This document shows positions 1 to 5,781 of a stretch of DNA of 6,129 bases, piece after piece (the stretch's first letter is position 1; the number at the start of each line of letters is the position of its first letter). A program made the translations under genes and the position numbers. The notes below the pieces were generated by a model. That model had not been told where the DNA came from and searched no databases. It saw nothing but the letters and a program-made list of their open reading frames with translations. The stretch comes from Anaeromyxobacter sp. GTDB lineage: Bacteria; Myxococcota; Myxococcia; Myxococcales; Anaeromyxobacteraceae. The DNA lies in the NCBI GenBank assembly GCA_020028115.1, contig JAHWYA010000118.1, positions 1 through 6,129 on the forward strand, given 5' to 3'.

Positions 1-536
1 GACTTGCCCGCGAGGATGATGTCGAGGGCCGCGCGCACGCCGACGAGGCGCGGGAGCCGCTGGGTCCCGCCGCCGGCCGGGATGAGGCCGAGCTGCACCT
101 CGGGGAGCCCGATCTGCGTCCGCGGGTCGTCGCTCGCGACGCGGTACCGGCACGCGAGGGCCCACTCGCAGCCGCCGCCGAGGCACGCGCCGTGGATCGC
201 CGCGACGATCGGCTTCGGGAAGCGCTCCACCCGGTCGAAGACCGCCTGGCCGTCGCGGGCGAGCTTCTCCGCCTGCGCGGCCTCGGTCACCGTCTGCATC
301 AGCTCGATCTTCGCGCCCGCGACGAAGCCGTCGGCCTTGCCGCTCGCGAGCACGAGCGCCTTCACCGTCGCGTCGCCCTCGAGGACGTCGAGGAGCCGGA
401 CGAACTCGAGCATGAGCTCCGGGTGGATCGTGTTCACCCGCTCCCCGGGATCGTCCACGAGGAGCGTCGCGACCCCGCCCTCGATCTCCACGCGGAAGAA
501 GCGCAGCGCCTCGCGGGTCGCCTCGTGCGTCCTCAT
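1..536 (-). CDS. fadJ: FadJ-type fatty-acid oxidation complex alpha subunit, N-terminal 178 residues (runs off left edge)
   Basis: This is the enoyl-CoA hydratase (crotonase-fold) part of the bifunctional hydratase/3-hydroxyacyl-CoA dehydrogenase; the dehydrogenase domains lie beyond the window. Visible motifs are GFVAGAKIELM at about residues 70-80 (oxyanion-hole region), GACLGGGCEWALACRYRV at 116-133 and LPEVQLGLIPAGGGTQRLPR at 144-163. The two catalytic glutamates are E124 and E146, 22 residues apart as in E. coli FadJ. The ATG at 536 is chosen because GGAGGG at 549-544 sits 7 bases upstream. An in-frame ATG at 563 overlaps the fadI stop (TGATG) and would add nine residues. The gene follows fadI in the E. 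coli fadIJ order, so it is probably co-transcribed and co-translated. FadB is less likely, given the glutamate spacing and gene order. Family assignment is firm; full length cannot be seen. Confidence 0.93.
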   Translation of the reverse strand, partial: MRTHEATREALRFFRVEIEGGVATLLVDDPGERVNTIHPELMLEFVRLLDVLEGDATVKALVLASGKADGFVAGAKIELMQTVTEAAQAEKLARDGQAVFDRVERFPKPIVAAIHGACLGGGCEWALACRYRVASDDPRTQIGLPEVQLGLIPAGGGTQRLPRLVGVRAALDIILAGK

Positions 537-562
537 CGTCGTTCCCTCCGTCGGGGCCGGCA

Positions 563-1870
563 TCACTCCCGCTCCAGGACGAGCGCGGCGCCGAGCGCGC
601 CGGCGGCGCACACCGTGAGCAGGGCGTACTGCCCCTTGCGGCGGTCGAGCTCGCGGAGCGTCTGCACGATCATGCGCGCGCCGGTGGCGGCGAACGGGTG
701 GCCGATCGCGATCGACCCGCCGTTCACGTTGAGGCGCGCGGGGTCGACCTCGCCGATGGGCTCCGCCCGCCCGAGCTGCTTCTCCGCGAACTCGCGCGAC
801 GCGAACGCCTTCAGGTTCGAGAGCACCTGCGCCGCGAAGGCCTCGTGCATGTCGACGAGGTCCATGTCCGCGAGCTTCAGCCCGGCGCGGTCGAGCGCGA
901 CCGGCGCCGCGTAGGCCGGGCCCTGCAGGAGCTGGTCGCGCGGGTCGAGCGCGGCGTACGCGTACGAGCGGACGAACCCGAGCGGCCGGAGCCCGAGCGC
1001 CTTCGCCTTCTCCTCGCTCACGAGGACGAGGGCGGCGGCGCCGTCGGTGAGCGGCGACGCGTTGCCGGCGGTGATGGTCCCGTAGCGCCGGTCGAACACC
1101 GGCCGGAGCTGGGCGAGCGCCTCGGGCGTCGTATCCTTGCGGACGATGTTGTCCCGCGCGGCGACCCGGTCGTAGTCGGGCGGCACGGCCACGTGCATCA
1201 CCTCGCCGTCGAACTTCCCCGAGTCCCACGCCGCCGCCGCGCGCGAGTGGCTCTTCCAGGCGAGGTCGTCCTGCGCCTCGCGGGAGATGCCGTTCTTCTG
1301 CGCCATGATCTCGGCGCTGTCGCCCATGGTGAGGCCGGTCGTCGGCTCCTTCAGCGCCGGCGGCACCGGCGTGAGGTCCTTCGGGCGCAGGCGCGACAGG
1401 ATCTTCACCCGGTCGGCGAGCGACTTCGCCCGCGAGACCTCGACGAGCGCCTGCGCGAGCGGGCGCGACGCGAAGATCGGCGCGTCCGACACCGACTCCG
1501 CGCCGCCGGAGATCGCGCAGTCCGAGTGGCCGAGCAGGATCTGGTCGGCGGCGTCGGTGGTGGTCTGGATGGAGGTCGCGCAGGCGCGCGCGACGGTGTG
1601 CGCCTGCACGGAGCGCGGGAGCTGCGTCCGGAGCACCATCTCGCGGCCGATGAGCGTGACGGTCGGCGACGGGATCACCTGCCCGAACACGACCGAGTCG
1701 AACTCCTTCGGGGCGATCCCGCTGCGGACGACGAGCTCGTTCACGACGAGCGCGCCGAGGTCGACCGCGGACAGGTCCCTGAACTCGGTCCCCGCCTTGA
1801 CGAAGGGGGTGCGCAGGCCGGCGACGACCGCGGCGCGGCGACCCGCCGGAATGGAACCGTTCGTGGACAT
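563..1870 (-). CDS. fadI: FadI-type acetyl-CoA C-acyltransferase (3-ketoacyl-CoA thiolase)
   Basis: This 435-residue thiolase carries out the last step of beta-oxidation, cleaving 3-ketoacyl-CoA with CoA to acetyl-CoA and a shortened acyl-CoA in the cytoplasm. The nucleophile is C97 in TVARACATSIQT (92-103). Further motifs are GNASPLTDGAAALVL (269-283), MHEAFAAQ (341-348, H342), NVNGGSIAIGHPFAATGARM (381-400, catalytic H391) and the C-terminal CAAGALGAA (421-429, proton-donor C421). Length matches FadI, which is longer than the roughly 390-residue biosynthetic thiolases. The start is the ATG at 1870, with AGGGAG at 1884-1879 eight bases upstream. The TGA stop overlaps an in-frame ATG of fadJ. 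One small oddity is alanine at residue 425, where E. coli FadI has CAAGGLG. All catalytic residues are intact. Confidence 0.95.
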   Translation of the reverse strand: MSTNGSIPAGRRAAVVAGLRTPFVKAGTEFRDLSAVDLGALVVNELVVRSGIAPKEFDSVVFGQVIPSPTVTLIGREMVLRTQLPRSVQAHTVARACATSIQTTTDAADQILLGHSDCAISGGAESVSDAPIFASRPLAQALVEVSRAKSLADRVKILSRLRPKDLTPVPPALKEPTTGLTMGDSAEIMAQKNGISREAQDDLAWKSHSRAAAAWDSGKFDGEVMHVAVPPDYDRVAARDNIVRKDTTPEALAQLRPVFDRRYGTITAGNASPLTDGAAALVLVSEEKAKALGLRPLGFVRSYAYAALDPRDQLLQGPAYAAPVALDRAGLKLADMDLVDMHEAFAAQVLSNLKAFASREFAEKQLGRAEPIGEVDPARLNVNGGSIAIGHPFAATGARMIVQTLRELDRRKGQYALLTVCAAGALGAALVLERE

Positions 1871-2035
1871 GGGGCTCGCTCCCTGATTCGGGAATCGGTC
1901 GGATTGCTCACATCGATCTATGGGGCATGGCGCACGGCGTCAAGCCTCGCGACGGCCGTCCCCCACCGGGCGGGGTCCGCCGGCGGGCGGGCCTGGTCCT
2001 TGCGCCGCCCCCCCTGCCTGGACAAGCATCGGGTC
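1871..2035. promoter_or_regulatory. Divergent spacer between fadIJ and the hemerythrin gene, with a small palindrome
   Basis: This 165 bp spacer must hold the promoters for leftward fadI and, unless it is read from elsewhere, for the rightward hemerythrin gene. Bases 1885-1925 are clearly less GC-rich than the surroundings, as expected for a promoter. GATTC-GG-GAATC at 1885-1896 is a 5 bp perfect inverted repeat just upstream of the fadI Shine-Dalgarno, placed where an operator could act. A second short palindrome, ATCGAT, is at 1913-1918. I could not assign convincing -35/-10 pairs in either direction. The rest (1926-2035) is GC-rich with no recognisable gene or site. A FadR- or TetR-type operator is possible, but that is inference only. 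Confidence 0.3.
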
Positions 2036-2515
2036 ATGAAGCGCTCCCGCGAGCTGAAGCCGCTCTCGAGCGAACACCACCAGGCGCTCCTGGTCGCGTT
2101 CCAGCTGAAGAAGGGGCTCGCCGGGCACGCGGAGTCCGCCGGCGCGCCGAAGGACCTGCCGGGGCTCCTCCAGCTCGCGCGCAAGTTCGAGGAGCAGCTC
2201 TTCCGCCCGCACGCGCGGGCCGAGGAGGAGCTGCTCGACCGCCTCATCCAGGACCCGGACATGACGCGGCTGCGCGGCGAGCACGCCGAGATGACCCGCC
2301 TGCTCGAGCTCGCGCGCACGGCCCGCCCCACCGACCTGCGCGCGCACCTGGGCGCGTTCGCGGACCTGCTCGAGCGGCACGTCCGCTGGGAGGAGCGCGA
2401 GCTCTTCCCGTACGCGGAGGGCCACGTCGACGAGGCGACCCTCGCCCGGATCGGCGGCGAGCTCGAGAGGCGGCTCGTCCTCGCCCGGTCCGACTCGAAG
2501 CCGGCGCGCAGGTAG
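2036..2515 (+). CDS. Hemerythrin-like (HHE cation-binding) domain protein
   Basis: This 159-residue soluble protein is probably a four-helix bundle carrying a di-iron site; such proteins bind O2 or NO or sense iron or redox state. The HHE ligand pattern is complete: H14/H15 in SSEHHQALL (11-19), HARAE at 59-63 (H59, E63), GEHAEM at 81-86 (H83) and RHVRWEERELF at 114-124 (H115, E119). There is no signal peptide, membrane segment or fused regulatory domain. The ATG at 2036 is chosen because MKRSRELKPLSSEHHQ fits the usual N-terminus of the family, with the first histidines about 14 residues in. No strong ribosome-binding site precedes it, so the start is the least certain part. The same frame stays open far upstream only because it is antisense to fadI. 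It stands alone on this strand, so context does not reveal its partner or ligand. Confidence 0.85.
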   Translation: MKRSRELKPLSSEHHQALLVAFQLKKGLAGHAESAGAPKDLPGLLQLARKFEEQLFRPHARAEEELLDRLIQDPDMTRLRGEHAEMTRLLELARTARPTDLRAHLGAFADLLERHVRWEERELFPYAEGHVDEATLARIGGELERRLVLARSDSKPARR

Positions 2516-2543
2516 CAGGCGTCACTCCGCCTCGGGCGCGCCG
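2502..2543. terminator. Nested inverted repeat across convergent stops (possible bidirectional terminator)
   Basis: CGGCGCGC (2502-2509) pairs perfectly with GCGCGCCG (2536-2543). Inside it, AGGCG (2517-2521) pairs with CGCCT (2528-2532) around a 6-base loop. The structure covers the stop codons of both convergent genes (TAG 2513-2515 and TGA 2524-2522). There is no T-tract on either strand, so classical intrinsic termination is not shown. In a genome this rich in G and C, 8 bp repeats also arise by chance. Confidence 0.25.
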
Positions 2544-3493
2544 CCGCTCCGCGCGACGTCCTCTCCGCGGATCTTCCCCGGGTCCATCCCGCGCGCCCGC
2601 TTCGTCATCTGCTCGAACAGCGCGTCGAACGCCGGGGGCGCGCCCTTCACGAACCGCAGCGGGTTCACCCGCGCCACGACGAACGCCTTCAGGTAGGGCG
2701 AGTCGAACCCGCGCTCCTTCAGGCGCGCCACCGCCTCCGCCACCGCGTCGTCGAAGGCGAGGACGACGTCGGCCCGGCGCTCGCGCTCGGGGAGCGCCTT
2801 CGAGAGCCGCTCCTCCGCGAACGCGTCCACCTTGCGGAGGATCGGGGCGTAGGCGCCGCCGGAGAGGCGCGGCCGCTTCTCGTAGGCGAAGCCGAGCGTC
2901 GCGAGCCCGGCCTCCTCGAACTCGAGGGCCATCTCGGCCTCGCGCGGGTCGAGCGAGCCCGCGAGGTCGCGGTACATCCGCACCACCTCGAGCGCCTTCT
3001 CCCGCAGGTTGTGGGCCTTCTCGATGTTGAGCGCGAGGATCTGGTAGGCGACCGCCTTCTCCGGGACGAGGAGCGCGAGGACGCTCCTCGCGCCGAGCTC
3101 CTTCAGCGCGGTGAGCCGGTGGCCCCCGTTCGGCGTGAGGTAGCCGTCCCCCTCGCGGATGGCGACGATCGGGTCGAGGTACCGCTTCGTCTTGTCCATC
3201 GCGACGGTGAGCTTCCGCACGTGCGCGTCCGAGACGTCGCGCTGGAACGGGGTCCGGTCGACCTTCTCGACCGGGAGCGCCACGAACAGCAGCGGGTTGC
3301 CGCCGAGCGGCTCGCGGTAGCTCGCGAGCACCGCGCCGCCGTCGGCCTCCACCTGGCGGGCGAGCTCCTCGAGCTCCGGCGGGCGCTCCGCGAGGACGAG
3401 CTGCGGAGGGGTGAGCTCGGTCGGCTTCAGCTTCACGCCCTTCCGGGCGCGCGGCCGCCCGCTCTTCGTGACCGGTCGCTTCCTCTGGGCCAT
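2522..3493 (-). CDS. ParB N-terminal-domain (ParB/Srx fold) protein, orphan
   Basis: This 323-residue protein has a lysine/arginine-rich N-terminus (about residues 3-22), then a ParB/Srx-like core at about 70-175. The core shows ALPVEKVDRTPFQRDVSDAH (72-91), like the entry strand and helix of ParB. LDPIVAIREGDGYLTPNGGH (106-125) leads into R126 and corresponds to the ParB nucleotide-binding box, with GGHR where partition ParBs have GERR. LNIEKAHNLREKALEVVR (155-172) resembles the ParB ENIQR box. I see no helix-turn-helix after it; the C-terminal half is alpha-helical and charged. No parA, parS-like repeat or rep gene is nearby, so a role in plasmid or chromosome partition is not supported. 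Related Srx-fold proteins include CTPases, nucleases and kinases. The ATG at 3493 is chosen because upstream residues in the longer frame are low-quality and overlap the divergent spacer. No Shine-Dalgarno is visible. Fold is likely; function is unknown. Confidence 0.8.
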   Translation of the reverse strand: MAQRKRPVTKSGRPRARKGVKLKPTELTPPQLVLAERPPELEELARQVEADGGAVLASYREPLGGNPLLFVALPVEKVDRTPFQRDVSDAHVRKLTVAMDKTKRYLDPIVAIREGDGYLTPNGGHRLTALKELGARSVLALLVPEKAVAYQILALNIEKAHNLREKALEVVRMYRDLAGSLDPREAEMALEFEEAGLATLGFAYEKRPRLSGGAYAPILRKVDAFAEERLSKALPERERRADVVLAFDDAVAEAVARLKERGFDSPYLKAFVVARVNPLRFVKGAPPAFDALFEQMTKRARGMDPGKIRGEDVARSGGAPEAE

Positions 3494-3569
3494 GCCGCAT
3501 CGTAGCGCCGGGCGCGACGCCCCGGGCCGCCCCGTGCAGGGCGGTCCAGCCGTACTATGATCACCCCCC
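3494..3569. promoter_or_regulatory. Divergent promoter region between the ParB-like and ABC ATPase genes
   Basis: This 76 bp spacer serves two divergent genes, neither of which has a ribosome-binding site. Rightward, TATGAT at 3556-3561 matches the -10 consensus at 5 of 6 positions and ends 8 bases before the GTG at 3570, so transcription could start at the start codon itself. No good -35 is seen about 17 bp upstream (3533-3538 reads CGTGCA). Leftward, TACGAT (3504-3499) lies 5 bases before the ATG at 3493, a weaker and closer match. Both readings are inference from spacing. Confidence 0.4.
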
Positions 3570-4568
3570 GTGATCGACGTCCGAGGGCTCACCAAGCACT
3601 ACCAGGTCCACCGGCGCCCGCCCGGCCTGGGCGCGGCGCTGCGCTCGGTGTTCCGGCGCAGCTACGACACGGTGCGCGCGGTGGACGGCATCGACTTCTC
3701 CGTCGGTGAAGGGGAGCGGGTCGGCTTCCTCGGCCCGAACGGCGCGGGCAAGACCACCACCCTGAAGATGCTCTCCGGGCTCCTCCACCCCACCTCGGGC
3801 GACGTCCTGGTCGCCGGCCACGTGCCGCGGCGCCGCGAGACCGAGTTCCTGAAGGCGATCACGCTCGTCATGGGCCAGAAGCAGCAGCTCCTGTGGGACC
3901 TGCCGCCGGCGGAGACGTTCGCGATGAACCGGGCGATCTACGAGATCCCGCGCGGCCAGTTCGACGAGACGCTCCACGAGCTCGTCACGCTGCTCGAGCT
4001 CGGGGACCTCGTGGACAAGCCGACCCGCCAGCTCTCGCTCGGAGAGCGGATGAAGTGCGAGCTCGCGGCGGCGCTCCTCCACCGCCCGCGCGTGCTCTTC
4101 CTGGACGAGCCGACCATCGGCCTCGACGTCTCCATGCAGGCGACGGTCCGGAAGTTCGTCCGGTCCTACAACGAGCGGTTCGGCGCGACCGTCGTCCTCA
4201 CGAGCCACTACATGGAGGACGTGGTCCAGCTCTGCCCGCGCGTCATCATCGTGGACCGCGGCCGGCTCATCCACGACGGCGACCTGCGCGCGCTCACGCA
4301 CAAGGTCCGCCCGGACAAGCGGATCGTGGTGCGGTTCGCGAACGGAGACGGCGCGGCCGCCGCTCGCGGCGACCTCTCCCGGTTCGGCCAGGTGATCGCG
4401 CTCGAGGACGGGCAGGCGACGATCCAGGTCGCCGCGGAGGAGGTCTCGGGGGCGGTCGCGCGCATGCTCGCGGCCCTCCCCGTCGCGGACCTCACCGTCG
4501 AGGACCCGCCGCTCGAGGAGGTCCTCTCCGAGCTGTTCCGGACATCTCGGCGCGTTGCCGCGCCTTAG
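3570..4568 (+). CDS. ABC-2 type exporter ATP-binding protein (COG4586-like), without permeases
   Basis: This 332-residue nucleotide-binding subunit of an ABC transporter would power export across the inner membrane. All ATPase motifs are present: Walker A GPNGAGKT (55-62), Q-loop region MGQKQQLLWD (101-110), signature LSLGER (155-160), Walker B VLFLDE (175-180), D-loop GLDV (184-187) and switch histidine H213 in TSHYMED. The insert PPGLGAALRSVFRRSYDTV (17-35) before the core and the QKQQLLWDLP stretch are typical of the COG4586 group. That group normally pairs with two ABC-2 permease genes directly downstream. A C-terminal accessory domain covers about 245-325. Here the gene ends in a 4 bp tail-to-tail overlap with the DUF5714 gene, so no permease follows, and none is seen upstream. 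The start is a GTG at 3570 with no Shine-Dalgarno; homology to family N-termini begins at once, supporting it. Substrate unknown. Confidence 0.9.
   Translation: MIDVRGLTKHYQVHRRPPGLGAALRSVFRRSYDTVRAVDGIDFSVGEGERVGFLGPNGAGKTTTLKMLSGLLHPTSGDVLVAGHVPRRRETEFLKAITLVMGQKQQLLWDLPPAETFAMNRAIYEIPRGQFDETLHELVTLLELGDLVDKPTRQLSLGERMKCELAAALLHRPRVLFLDEPTIGLDVSMQATVRKFVRSYNERFGATVVLTSHYMEDVVQLCPRVIIVDRGRLIHDGDLRALTHKVRPDKRIVVRFANGDGAAAARGDLSRFGQVIALEDGQATIQVAAEEVSGAVARMLAALPVADLTVEDPPLEEVLSELFRTSRRVAAP
4549..4564. terminator. Perfect G/C hairpin at the end of the DUF5714 and ABC genes
   Basis: GGCGCG (4549-4554) and CGCGCC (4559-4564) form a perfect 6 bp stem with a 4-base loop. Read leftward, the stem begins at the base after the DUF5714 TAA stop and its loop is GCAA, a GNRA tetraloop that stabilises RNA hairpins. 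Read rightward, it lies inside the last codons of the ABC ATPase gene. No T-tract follows in either direction, so it may protect a 3' end or help Rho-dependent termination rather than act alone. Confidence 0.35.
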
Positions 4569-5287
4569 CGAGGGGCCGCCGGCGCGTGGAACGGACAGCC
4601 GTCGGCGAGGCACTCCCGGTTCGAGGCCGACCACTCGCACGCGGGCCCGCGCGCCGGGAGCGCGACCCCGAGGTGCTCGCGCGAGAACCGCGCGGCCGCG
4701 AGGATCGCGAGGAACGAGTCGCGCTTGCAGCAGCGCGCGCCGTCCGTGCGCGAGATGACGTCGAGGGCCCGCGCGGTCATCCGGTTCGAGAGGCCGCGGG
4801 CGGGGCCGGCGAGGGGCGTCGACCCCGTCGCGAGCGCGACGAAGGTGCCGGCGCCGATCCCCGCGCCGCACGCACCCTGCAGGCCGCAGAACCCTCCGGC
4901 GACCGGCTCGGACCGGCGGCGCGCCTCACGGATCGCGTCGGCCTTGCGGCCGGGCTCGCCGCGGACGTTCCAGTACGCCGCGAGGAGCACCGCCGGGACG
5001 AGGAGGTGGTGCTCCGGGCCGTGCAGCTTCACCGCGGGGTGGCGCATGAGCCGGACCGCGAGCGCGATCGGGTCCCGCTCGTCCGTCGCGGCGCAGGTCC
5101 GCTCGATGACGTCCTTCGCGGGCGCGGAGTGGCAGGCGTCGCACACGTAGTGCCCGGCGACGCAGCGGGCGGCGGACGGGTGGGAGGCGCCGCACAGCGC
5201 GCACGCCATGGGGACGCTCGCCGGGAGGTAGGTGAGCTCCGCGCCGCAGACGAGGCAGCCGGTGGCGTGGTGGGTCGCGGCGGTCAT
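4565..5287 (-). CDS. Cysteine-rich DUF5714-type protein
   Basis: This 240-residue protein has 15 cysteines and no secretion signal. Two CxxC pairs (C11/C14 and C29/C32) look like a zinc ribbon, followed by C42, C49 and C52. The central part carries GPEHH at 90-94 and a probable helix LLVPAVLLAAYW (95-106). Next come GGFCGLQGACGAGIGAGTF at 131-149 (C134, C140), CCKRDSF at 186-192, and the tail CEWS-x5-C-x4-C (C217, C226, C231). This pattern recalls the DUF5714 family, whose biochemistry I do not know; the conserved cysteines and histidines suggest metal or iron-sulfur binding (inference). The ATG at 5287 overlaps the stop of the PIN gene as ATGA, so it is probably translated by reinitiation after VapC. 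Its 3' end overlaps the ABC ATPase gene by 4 bp. The family call is from memory of the motifs; the reading frame itself is secure. Confidence 0.75.
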   Translation of the reverse strand: MTAATHHATGCLVCGAELTYLPASVPMACALCGASHPSAARCVAGHYVCDACHSAPAKDVIERTCAATDERDPIALAVRLMRHPAVKLHGPEHHLLVPAVLLAAYWNVRGEPGRKADAIREARRRSEPVAGGFCGLQGACGAGIGAGTFVALATGSTPLAGPARGLSNRMTARALDVISRTDGARCCKRDSFLAILAAARFSREHLGVALPARGPACEWSASNRECLADGCPFHAPAAPR

Positions 5288-5781
5288 CTCCGCTTCTTCG
5301 AGCCACGGTACCGCGCGATGGGTTCGGCGGTCCCGGGCGGTGCGACGAGGCGTACCGGGTCGACCGGCTCGAGGAATGGGAACCGGAAGAAGTCGGTGTC
5401 GCGGGTGTAGATCCGCCGGATCCCGTGCTCGCGCATCAGGATCGCGATGTGAGCGTCATGCGCGAGGTTCCCGGTGAGGCCGGGCGTCTCGTCGAAGACC
5501 GCGCGGGCGACCGCGGCGTGACGGGGGGTCGCGACGAGGACACGGAGCCCCGGCGACGCCAGGAGCGCCTCTACGACGCGCCACGCCTGCGGGAGGGTCC
5601 ACGGCTTCCGCGACTTCCGCGGATGCGTCGTCACCCGGATGAACTCGTATAGGACGCTCCAGGTCACGTACCAGGCGTCCGGCTGAGCGCGCCACCGTGC
5701 GACGGCCCCGGCGCAGGCCGAGTGGTACGGTGATTCGGTGTCCACCGCGTGGACGAGGACGTTCGTGTCAACCGCGAACAT
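5284..5781 (-). CDS. vapC: PIN-domain toxin, VapC family
   Basis: This 165-residue protein has a PIN-domain ribonuclease fold and is the toxin of a type II toxin-antitoxin pair; VapC enzymes cut tRNA or rRNA using Mg2+ or Mn2+. The acidic active site is complete: D5 in FAVDTNVLVHAVD (2-14), E46 in WSVLYEFIRVT (41-51), D109 in NLAHDAHIA (105-113), and D128/D130 in YTRDTDFFRF (125-134). The WSVLYEFIRVTTHPR stretch is typical of the VapC branch related to mycobacterial PIN proteins. The protein runs on past the usual end of the fold with a tail of about 25 residues ending in GSKKRR. The ATG at 5781 lies inside the antitoxin gene (14-base overlap), with GAGG (5791-5788) six bases upstream. Overlaps on both sides imply one transcript with vapB and the DUF5714 gene. 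No catalytic residue is missing. Confidence 0.92.
   Translation of the reverse strand: MFAVDTNVLVHAVDTESPYHSACAGAVARWRAQPDAWYVTWSVLYEFIRVTTHPRKSRKPWTLPQAWRVVEALLASPGLRVLVATPRHAAVARAVFDETPGLTGNLAHDAHIAILMREHGIRRIYTRDTDFFRFPFLEPVDPVRLVAPPGTAEPIARYRGSKKRR

Noticed and set aside
698..2515. 605-residue rightward open frame
   Set aside because: Most of it is antisense to fadI, with arginine/glutamate/leucine-rich shadow composition. Only the last 159 residues (from 2036) are a real hemerythrin protein.
2244..3500. 418-residue leftward open frame in another phase over the ParB-like gene
   Set aside because: It is low-complexity R/A/P/G-rich sequence; the 323-residue ParB-like frame has recognisable boxes and proper codon bias.
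3494..3595. N-terminal extension of the ParB-like protein to 3595
   Set aside because: It would run across the divergent promoter and into the ABC gene start, and the added 34 residues show no family character.
3561..4871. 436-residue leftward open frame across the ABC ATPase
   Set aside because: It is the antisense shadow of the ATPase; composition is R/D/H/E-rich with no domain, while the rightward frame has every ABC motif.
3893..5410. 505-residue rightward open frame across the ABC, DUF5714 and PIN genes
   Set aside because: It is proline/arginine/alanine-rich shadow sequence, an effect of high GC with few stop codons, and conflicts with three well-supported genes.
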